From positions 52,999,268 to 53,063,267 of the forward strand of contig CM043944.1 of the NCBI GenBank assembly GCA_014529385.2: a stretch of 64,000 nucleotides of DNA. Reading direction: 5' to 3'. Under the pieces are notes generated by a model, which saw only the letters and a program-made list of their open reading frames with translations, had not been told where the DNA came from and searched no databases. The translations under genes and the position numbers were made by a program. This DNA is from Adiantum capillus-veneris. Lineage: Eukaryota; Streptophyta; Polypodiopsida; Polypodiales; Pteridaceae. Below, piece by piece: positions 56,649 through 64,000 of the stretch (within the stretch, counting starts at the first letter, position 1; each line of letters opens with the position of its first letter).

Positions 56649-57110
56649 TTATCCTTGAATGCCAATTGAAGATGAGCAAAAGCTCAACTTCTCCTTGTTT
56701 ACCACCTTTGTAAACATGTCTGCAAGATTTTCACTTGTATGCACCTTTCCTAGCTTTAGTTGTCCCTCTTCCAAAAGAGTGCGTATGAAGTGATATCTCA
56801 CCTCAATGTGCTTTGTCCTTGAATGAAAGGCTGACAAGATGGATAGCGCTTTGGATATCATTGTACAAGACACAATTGTCTTGTTTGAATCCAAGCTCTT
56901 CTAAGAATCTATGAAGACACATAATTTCTTTGCTTGCCTCCGTCATTGCTACATACTCTGCTTTCGTGGTAGAAAGTGAGGCCACTTTCTGCAGCTTTGA
57001 AGCCCAGCTTATTGTTGTGCCTCCAACTGTGAAGACATAGACAGTAGTGCTCCTTCAAATGTCTTTGACAACTGCCATATCTGCAATAGCATACCCTTTT
57101 AGAAATATAT
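56649..57110 (-). pseudogene. Element F RNase H
   Basis: The minus strand reads MASLSTTKAEYVAMTEASKE (56803-56985), then SRTKHIEVRYHFIR and HTSENLADMFTKVV (56649-56894). These are the standard copia RNase H motifs ending shortly before the polypurine tract. Two frame changes are present. Confidence 0.88.
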
Positions 57111-58569
57111 CAATTTCTCCAAAAAAACAAAGCATTTGTTGTCCCTTTTAGATACCTAAGTATCCACTTCAAAGCTTGCGAGTGCTCTTTACCTGGGTTG
57201 TCCATGAACCTACTTACAACTCTCACAGCATGTGCAATGTCTGGCCTTGTCCAGACCATAGCATACATAAGTGAACCTACCGCCGCAGCATATGGAACTT
57301 TAGACATATAGGCTATCTCCTCTTGTGTCTTTGGACACATATCCTTGGTTGGTTTGAAATGACCAGCCAAAGGTGTAGAAACCGTTTTTGCATTCTGCAT
57401 TGCAAACCTTTCTAGTACCTTCCTTTTGAGATAGCTTTATTGTCTTCTTTGTCCCGTGCCTTGATATATTCATACCAAGTATCCTCTTTACAGCACCTGA
57501 ATCTTTCATTGAAAAAGATTTAAACCGTTCTTCTTTTAGGTCTTTGATGTCCTGCGTGTTAGCACTTGGAATCAGCATGTCATCAACATACAACATTAGG
57601 CTGATGAACTTCCCATCTCCCAAATTCTTTTGTGTAGACGCAGTGATCCGAGTTGCATCTTGTGAATCCATGATCCAACATCCATCAATAGAACTTCAAG
57701 TACCATTGTCTTGATGCTTTCTTTAAACCATACAAGCTCTTCTTTAATATGCAAACCATTTTCTCCTTACCTTTTACTTCATACCCCTTTGGTTGAAGCA
57801 TGTAAATTTCCTCCTCTAAGTCACCATGAGGGAATTCCATATTTACATCCATTTGCTCAAGATTTAGACCAAGAGCAGCCACAAGGCTTAAGACAAGCCT
57901 AATTGAATTCATTTTTACAACAGGAGAAAATATTTCATGGAAGTCAATACCTTTATTTTGAGAAAACCCTTTTACCACAAGCTTAGACTTGTACCTTTTC
58001 TTCCCACCTTCTTCTTCCTTCAGCTTAGAATTGTACCTTTTCTTGCCACCTTCTTCTTCCTTCAGCTTGTACACCCATTTGTTTTGAAGTGCCCACTTAC
58101 CTTTAAGCAACTCAATCAAATCCCATGTTTGGTTGTGATATAGTGAGTCCATCTCCACTTGCATGCTCTTCATCCATTCTTCTTTGGATTCATGATGCAT
58201 AGATTCTTCGTATGATTCTGGCTCTCCAAAATCTGAGATCAAGAGATGGTTGAAGGAAGGAAAAAATATTTCTGGAGGTTTACTTGCTCTTGTGGATCTT
58301 TGGTAAATAGGTTGAAGCTCCTCATTTGGTTGACGTTGTTGCACGTTGTCATCGTTTGTAGTCCTTGAGTCTTCACCGTCCTCAAGCTCCATGTACTCAT
58401 CACTTGTTTCTTTTGTTTGTTTTCTTTCCAAGTAATCTTTGCACATATTTTTTTCGTTAAAAATTACATCCCTACTCCTAAGAATTTTACCATCTTCAGG
58501 ATTCCATAGGCGATACCCAAAGTCACCTTCTCCATAGCCAATGAAAGAAACACTTTTTGGGCATTGCAT
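57110..58569 (-). pseudogene. Element F reverse transcriptase
   Basis: Copia RT motifs are: KEEWMKSMQVEMDSLYHNQT, LVVKGFSQNKGIDFHEIFSP, EQMDVNMEFPHGDLEEEIYM, KKSLYGLKKASRQWY and LMLYVDDMLI (Y-V-D-D, 57300-57671). Then come RYLKGTTNALFFWRN and DIAHAVRVVSRFM (57110-57400). A 42-bp duplication adds 14 codons (KLKEEEGGKKRY repeated). The usual aromatic/leucine TAFLHG has become MEFPHG. Frameshifts occur near 57390 and 57680. Confidence 0.9.
57982..58065. repeat. 42-bp in-frame tandem duplication in F's RT
   Basis: Units 57982-58023 and 58024-58065 differ at a few positions. They add one extra 14-residue Lys/Glu-rich unit before the LVVKGF motif. Confidence 0.93.
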
Positions 58570-58940
58570 CTAGCTTTGATCTTAGGCTTCTATCTATGTG
58601 CATGAAAGCCTCACACCCAAACACTTTGAGAAATGCATAATTCACCAGTTTACCTGTCCATGCCTCTTTTGGAACTCCCCCATCCAATCTTTGTACATAT
58701 TTTTTTTGTTAAAAATTACATCCCTACTCCTAAAGATTTTACCATCTTCAAGATTCCATAGGTGATACCCAAAGTCACCTTCTCCATAGCCAATGAAAGA
58801 AACACTTTTTGGACTTTGCATCTAGCTTTGATCTTAGGCTTCTATCTATGTGCATGAAAGCCTCACACCCAAACACTTTGAGAAATGCATAATTCACCAG
58901 TTTACCTGTCCATGCCTCTTCTGGAACTCCCCCATCCAAT
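58434..58940. repeat. 252-bp tandem duplication in F
   Basis: The blocks starting at 58434 and 58686 (ATCTTTG then CACAT or TACAT) match over 252 bp to the shared CCCCCATCCAAT end. The unit is a multiple of three (84 codons) and covers the integrase-RT junction (FGCEAFMHI to SFIGY region). Confidence 0.92.
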
Positions 58941-59560
58941 GCCGTTGAGGGTGACCGGTTGATTAAGTACACAGGCGTACTTACAGCTTCCAAACAAAGC
59001 TCAAGCGGTGGGCTTGCATGTAGTCGCATGCTTCGTGCTCGCTCCATGATTGTCCTATTCATCCTTTCTGAACTCCCATTTTGTTGAGATGTTCTTGGGG
59101 TTGTCTTTTGCCTCCAAATTCCATTTCTAGCACAAAAGCTTTCAAAAGCTTGGTTGCAATATTCACCTCCATTGTCATATCTGAGGCATTTAACCTTGGT
59201 ACCTATTTCATTCTCGACAAAGGCTTTCCACCTTTGAAATATGGAAAACACATTGGATTTATTCTTCATGACATAAGCCATGTTTTCCTAGTCCCATCGT
59301 CTACAAATGTTACATAATACAATGAGCCACAAGTGATGGTGTACTTGCAGGACCCCAAACATCAGAATGAACTCGCTCAAGTGTTTTTGTTTTTCTTTCA
59401 TTTCTTGATTTTTGAATTTTTACCCTCTTTTGTTTACCATAAACACAATCTTCACAAAACTCTAAGTCCACTTCTTTCAAACTTGGTAGAAGCTTCTTTG
59501 TTTGAAGGATTTGCATTCCTTTGGCTCTCATATGCCCAAGCCGGTAGTGCCACACCGCAC
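58570..59560 (-). pseudogene. Element F integrase with GAG-pre-integrase domain
   Basis: GAG-pre-integrase is WHYRLGHMRAKGMQIL with CEDCVYGKQKR (59310-59555). The integrase core (58775-59281) reads KCLRYDNGGEYCNQAFESFC and TPRTSQQNGSSERMNRTIME, so the second Asp and the Glu of D-D-E are present; the first lies at LERVHSDVWGP. LINRSPSTALDGGVPEEAW follows. Frame changes occur near 59310 and inside the tandem duplication. Confidence 0.88.
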
Positions 59561-59724
59561 TGTCAACTCCTTTTGGTTTTTGAACCTCTCCTTAGGACTT
59601 CCTCTTGTTTTCACTGATAGTGCAACACTTGATGATTCTCCTGTGCTTCTCCTTCGCATTTCTTTGCTTAGGAGAACACCCACAACATCATCAAACTTAA
59701 GAGTATTTGTGCCAAAAATAGAAT
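59561..59724 (-). pseudogene. Element F Gag fragment
   Basis: The minus strand reads TLKFDDVVGVLLSKEMRRRS, the copia Gag segment that normally precedes the zinc knuckle. It runs within about 50 bp into the GAG-pre-integrase region, so knuckle and protease are missing. Element G interrupts the rest. Confidence 0.65.
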
Positions 59725-59951
59725 TGTTGGAATTAGGATTGTAGAGAGACGCACACAGCTTGGAGAAGATGAAGGAAGCTCAAGACACACAATAGAGAGT
59801 ATATTACTTAGTGTGAAATGGAAAGATAGATAGCCCTAGAGTGATGGGCGTATATACAATGCTCCGGGGAAAAAACCTCCTAAAGAGGGAAAAAATGCCC
59901 CGGTGGTCCTAGTGTGTTCACACACATCACTACCACATGTATATGGTAACA
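59725..59951 (-). repeat. Element G 3' LTR (227 bp)
   Basis: The minus strand starts TGTTACCATATAC and ends CTAATTCCAACA, with matching TGTT/AACA termini. It is preceded by the purine tract CCAGGGGGGATT (59952-59963). A TATA-like tatatac lies near 59851. The five bases on the F side are agaat; the partner duplication is off the window. Confidence 0.85.
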
Positions 59952-60026
59952 AATCCCCCCTGGAGTGATGCGGTGAATGAGAGCTGGCACATGAGTAAAG
60001 GGAAGGTCCATGCCCTGAGGACATGA

Positions 60027-60822
60027 TCAGTTCACAAAGGGGAGTAAGCCTAAAAATTTACGGAAAGCTTCAAGCTTCTCATGAGACAATGCCTTTGTGA
60101 AAAGATCTGCAAGGTTGTCTTGTGTTGGCACATAAGCCAAGCTGATCTCTCCTGCTGAGAGCCTCTCCCTGACATAGTGGTAATGCACCTCAATGTGCTT
60201 TGTGCGAGCATGAAAAACTAGGTTCCTCGCAACTGCCAATGCGCTATGACTGTCAGTGTAGATAGTGTTGGCAGTGTCATGTCCAACACCCAAATCAGCC
60301 ATAAGGCGTCTGAGCCATACACACTCAACGGTAGCTGTGAAGACTGCCCTGTACTCAGCCTCACAACCCGAAGTGGCCACAGTAGGTTGCTTCTTGGTCA
60401 ACCATGATATACATGAACTACCAAGCATGAAACAAAAACCACTTGTGGACACTCGTGTGTCAAAACAACCAGCCCAATCTGAGTCCGAAAAAGCATGTAA
60501 GTCTGGCGGCAATGATCCCCCCTTGGGATAAAACAAGCCAAGGTGTAAAGTTCCACTAAGGTAGTGGAAAATCCTCTTGACAACCTTCCAATGCTTAGAT
60601 CCTGGGCTATGCATAAATCTGCTGACCTGTGAGACTGCAAACTGAATATCTAGCCTCGTGTTGCATACATAAATGAGGCAGCCAACAACAGTTTGGTAAA
60701 GAGTGACATCAGCAGGATTGCCAGCATCATGTAGACTCAACTTCAAACCTGTTTCCATGGGAGTGGCAGTAGGTTTGCAATCTTCAAGTCCAAACTTACA
60801 TAGTGATGTCTTTATGTAACTT
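60027..60822 (-). pseudogene. Element G RNase H
   Basis: The 243-residue frame from 60758 contains HAFSDSDWAGCFDTRVSTSG (first Asp), SGCEAEYRAVFTATVECVW (Glu), IYTDSHSALAVARNLVFHAR (Asp) and YVPTQDNLADLFTKAL, all typical for copia. It ends GLLPFVN at 60027, 63 bp before the purine tract. The RT-RNase H connector (SYIKTSLCKFGLED) is one base out of frame with RT near 60822. Confidence 0.92.
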
Positions 60823-61698
60823 CTCTAACACAACGCAATACCACATCACACTGCTTAAACTGTATACCCAAATAACGATGCAATAGCCCCAAATCTTTCA
60901 TCTTGAAAGTAACATTCAAATCAGCCTTAAGTTCAGCAATATGTCTCTCATTTGGTCCAGTGATCAGCAAATCATCGACATAAAGAACCACAATGAGAAG
61001 TACATCACCCTCATGCTTTACATACAATGTGCTTTCTGTTGGACTGTTACAAAAGCCTTTTTTAACCAAATGAGTGTCAGCTTTCTCATACCAAGCACGC
61101 GGAGATTGCTTCAACCCATACAAAGCTTTCTTACATCTGCACACTTTGTCCTCTTGTCCTTTTATGAAAAAACCACAAGGCTGCGTTACATAGACTTCCT
61201 CAAATATGTCACCATTCAAGAAAGCAGTAACAATGTCCGATTGATGTACATCCCAACCAAAATGAGCTGCCAATGCAGATAGAAAATGCACAGTAGTCAT
61301 ACGACAAGTGGGAGCAAAAGTCTCTTCATAATCTATGCCTTTTTGCTGTGCATAACCCTTTGCAACAAGTCGAGCCTTATGGCGATTGATCTCACCATCT
61401 AGCTTGCATTTCAACTTGTAAACCCACTTCGTACCAATGGCCTTTTTGCCAGGAGGCAAATCACATAAAGTCCATGTGTCATTTTCTATAAGTGCATCAT
61501 ATTCTGATTGCATGGCAGCCATCCAATTTTTTGAATTCTGTGCTTCATCATAAGACAGAGGCTCCTCAACATCATGTAAGCTAGACACAGCCAAAGCATA
61601 ACAATCTGATGTGTAAGATGCATGGCAAGAGCCTGAATGAGTACGACTAGACAAAGGTGCATCCAATTTACTGTCATGCAAATGTGCACCAGCCATTT
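60823..61698 (-). pseudogene. Element G reverse transcriptase
   Basis: Copia RT motifs are: GTKWVYKLKCKLDGEINRHK, RLVAKGYAQQKGIDYEETFA, HQSDIVTAFLNGDIFEEVYV, KKALYGLKQSPRAWYEK and VVLYVDDLLITG (Y-V-D-D). It ends with LGIQFKQCDVVLRC before the frameshift. The open frame begins in the linker at 61696 (MAGAHLHDSKLD), one base out of phase with integrase. The linker is Ser-rich (YALAVSSLHDVEEPLSYDEA), as usual for copia. Confidence 0.93.
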
Positions 61699-63396
61699 TG
61701 GCATACCTCTAGCCTGCTCATTTTCAGCCCTTTCCTCATCAAGTATATCATGTACATCTGCATCAGTAATAGGCTGATCTGTAACATTTTCAGAAACCCC
61801 CATAGGCTGTACATTTGCCTCATTGGAAATTACATTCATATTTCCACCACTGAAAAGAGGCAACAAAGTGTCATAAATGTCCTGTGAGCTTACATTACTG
61901 TCTCTAGTACATGACAGCAAGGGCTGAACATAATCTTCCACAAACACTACATCCCATGAAACTAGAATACGTTTTGTTTGCGGATGATATAACATGTAAC
62001 CTTTGATTTCAGCCCTATAACCAACAAAAATACATTTGATAGCCTTATCATCCAATTTTCTGCGCTGTGTTTGTGGCACCAAAGCATATGCCAAACAAAC
62101 AAAAACACGCATGTGCTCAATCGAAGGCTTTCTATCATGCCATGCTTCATATGGAGTAATAGACTGCAAAGCTTTCGTAGGACACCTGTTAAGTACATAA
62201 GTGGCACACATGATGGCCTCAAGCCAAAAAGAATGTGGCAAAGCTTGACTTTTGACCATACATCGTGCCATTTCCGTAAGTGACCTGTTTTTCCTCTCAG
62301 CAACACCATTTTGCTGAGATGTATAAGGCACTGTAGATTGGTGTTTTATCCCACAACTAGCAAGAAATGCATTAAATTCATGAGACATATACTCCCCCCC
62401 TCTATCGGAACCGAGGGTGCCCATAGTACATTTCGAGACATTTTCAGCCATAGCCAGAGATTGTTTGAAGCACATAAAAACTTTGGACTTTGCTTTAAGA
62501 GGAAATACCCATGCATGCCTAGAGTAATCAATGAAAATCACGAAGTAAAGGTAATTGCCCAAGGACGGAGTTTGCATGGGTCCACAAACATCACTATGCA
62601 CAAGCTGCAACCTGCATGTGGCCCGAACTGAACTATTCTTTGAAAACTTAGAACGCTGCATCTTACCCAAAATACAGCCTTCACAAACATGTTTGACAGG
62701 TGCTTCAAGAGGCGGCAACGAAGCAACCATATCAGATTTTTGTAAATGCAGCAAACTGGCAAAATTCAGATGAACAAAATGTGCATGCCAAGGTTTTGCA
62801 TCTAAAATAGCCCTTGAATCTGCAGCATTTGCAAAATTTTGTCCACACTTGTCATACAAAGTGAGCTTATACAGCCCACGGCACAAAAGGCCAGATGCAA
62901 CAATTTCATCACCAAAATTGAGATCATGAACTGTACATCTGTCATCCAAAAATTTGACTACAAGTCCAAGTCTAGCAAGTGCGGATATAGACAAGAGATT
63001 CTTCTTGATCCCAGGTACATAAAGTGCATCAACAAGTGTGAAAGAACTTCCATTTGCAGCAGTAAGCACAATCTTTCCAACTCCTTGAACTGGATAAGAG
63101 GCATTGTTGGCACAAGTGACAGAATTCCCATGAGGGACAGACTTGAGAGAGGTAAACAATTCACGATGTGAGGTAATGTGCTTTGTAGGACCGCTGTCGA
63201 AATACCACACATGTAAATCTGCAGCAACAACTGACAAGCATGCATCATGGACATCAGGATTGTAAGTGTACTCTGTGCTAAAAGCCCATTCTACATCAAC
63301 ATCAACACTACAGTCTCCTTTCACAGAAGACTCAACAATGGCTGCATTTGTAGTGGAACCAGCATTTGGAGTGGAACCACCCTCTTTCTTCTTAGC
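61699..63396 (-). pseudogene. Element G protease and integrase
   Basis: The protease has HVWYFDSGPTKHITSHRELF (D-S-G active site) and LLSISALARLGLVVKF. GAG-pre-integrase has HVCEGCILGKMQRSKFS. The integrase core has LVHSDVCGPMQTPSLG, LGSDRGGEYMSHEF and QQNGVAERKNRSLTEMAR, giving a complete D-D-E. The C-terminal region ends with CIFVGYRAEIKGYMLYHP and ILVSWDVVFVED. The open frame is counted from GTG 63324, but it continues from Gag through the TAG at 63397. A single-base shift near 61700 leads into RT. Confidence 0.92.
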
Positions 63397-64000
63397 CTAT
63401 TTGGCCTTCAACTTAGGACACGACTTGATCAAGTGATCATTAGCTTTACAATAATGGCAACGCATCTTCTTTTTGCCCTTATCACCAGAATTTCCAGACG
63501 AATTGCTGCCAGCAGAAGCATTAGGAACTGAATTTTTTCCACTCGCAGCAGAACCATAAGAAGTGGCTGCATTACTGTTACCACCCTTTCTTTGAGAAGC
63601 AATAAAAGCTTGTTCAACTGCACGCTTTCTAGTCCTGTTTTTTCTAGAAAGTGACTCTTGCAATAGCAATGTGCATAATGCATCAAACTTGACAACTTCA
63701 GGATTTCCTTGGGTCATCAGTCTCCAAGTACTAGCAAAAGTTTGGTAGGAATTTGGTAAGGCATCAAGAACAGTCTACAAAAGGGAACTGTCTGAAATGA
63801 CTTCACCTACAGAAATAAGTTGCTCATTGATATCCTTGACACTAGCAAGGAAAGTGTCCATATCATCTTCCTCATGCATAATCTTCGGCTCCAGCTCTTT
63901 ATGCAGCAAAGCAATTTTAGCCTCATTGCAGCTTGCATAAAGACCTGCTAGAATATCCCAAGCCTGTTTTGCAGATTTTGCTGAACGGATGTGAGGAACA
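63397..64000 (-). pseudogene. Element G Gag (partial, two amber stops)
   Basis: Read from the window edge, the minus strand gives VPHIRSAKSAKQAWDILAGL and KIALLHKELEPKIMHEEDDM, then a TAG at 63775-63777, then TVLDALPNSYQTFASTWRLM. This is the copia Gag (UBN2-type) core. A Ser/Gly/Asn-rich spacer precedes the zinc knuckle CHYCKANDHLIKSC (C-x2-C-x4-H-x4-C). A second TAG at 63397-63399 separates Gag from protease in the same frame. The N-terminus is outside the window. Confidence 0.9.

Larger units (their letters stand above)
55750..59724 (-). mobile_element. Element F: decayed Ty1/copia element, interrupted by Element G at its gag
   Basis: The minus-strand order is gag remnant, GAG-pre-integrase, integrase, RT, RNase H, polypurine tract, LTR. 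Integrase before RT is the copia signature. The rest of F would lie beyond G, off the right edge. The coding region has two tandem duplications, lost zinc-knuckle/protease sequence and many frame changes. Confidence 0.88.
59725..64000 (-). mobile_element. Element G: Ty1/copia element nested in F, cut by the right window edge
   Basis: The minus-strand order is Gag (partial), zinc knuckle, protease, integrase, RT, RNase H, purine tract, short LTR. Gag through integrase share one frame apart from two TAG codons. Single-base shifts near 61700 and 60822 separate integrase, RT and RNase H. All catalytic motifs are present, so it is the best preserved copia here but still broken. Confidence 0.92.

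Overview
This window is a land-plant genome segment built almost entirely of nested LTR retrotransposons. Long Ty3/gypsy and Ty1/copia elements with plant-type domains, TG...CA LTRs, short target-site duplications (TSDs), a LINE remnant and dense (GA)n/(TA)n/(CA)n microsatellites all point to a large repeat-rich nuclear genome. I cannot name the species. I see no convincing host gene, tRNA, rRNA, CRISPR array or prokaryotic feature.

Region 1 (about 0.7-34.8 kb) is a three-level nest. Element A (699-34814, minus strand) is an old Ty3/gypsy element with a perfect 5-bp TSD (ccacc). Its reverse transcriptase (RT) is split by Element B (7886-29594, minus strand), a related and younger copy with TSD cacat/tacat. 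B's Gag is split between two zinc knuckles by Element C (16606-27852, plus strand). C is a different gypsy family with 2.65-kb LTRs, a dual RNase H of the Tat type and a 4-bp TSD (gtac). A also carries a 216-bp foldback MITE with an 8-bp TSD and an unidentified insertion of about 1.15 kb. A and B share an exceptionally long extra reading frame (ORF3, about 3.8 kb) downstream of integrase. C has a duplicated pair of small ORFs of about 70 codons in its leader.

Region 2 (about 34.8-42.4 kb) is spacer with a near-perfect 24-bp hairpin, a cluster of very long microsatellites (36.6-38.0 kb), a possible solo LTR (39.03-39.90 kb) and the 3' end of a LINE (40.0-41.1 kb).

Region 3 (about 42.4-55.1 kb) is Element D, a decayed minus-strand gypsy element with an unusual FLDD RT motif. 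Its RT is split by Element E (44844-52728, plus strand), a relative of C with a 4-bp TSD (gcgt). An internal deletion in E fuses the CT microsatellite of its 5' LTR to the middle of RT, leaving one long open RT-RNaseH-integrase frame.

Region 4 (about 55.7-64.0 kb) holds two minus-strand copia elements. F is decayed, with tandem duplications and a missing protease. It is interrupted by G, a better preserved element with 227-bp LTRs that runs off the right edge.

By eye, LTR divergence and nesting give the order A older than B older than C, D older than E, and F older than G. Every element except perhaps E's truncated pol carries frameshifts or stops. They are therefore not autonomous here, although C and E pol frames are nearly intact.
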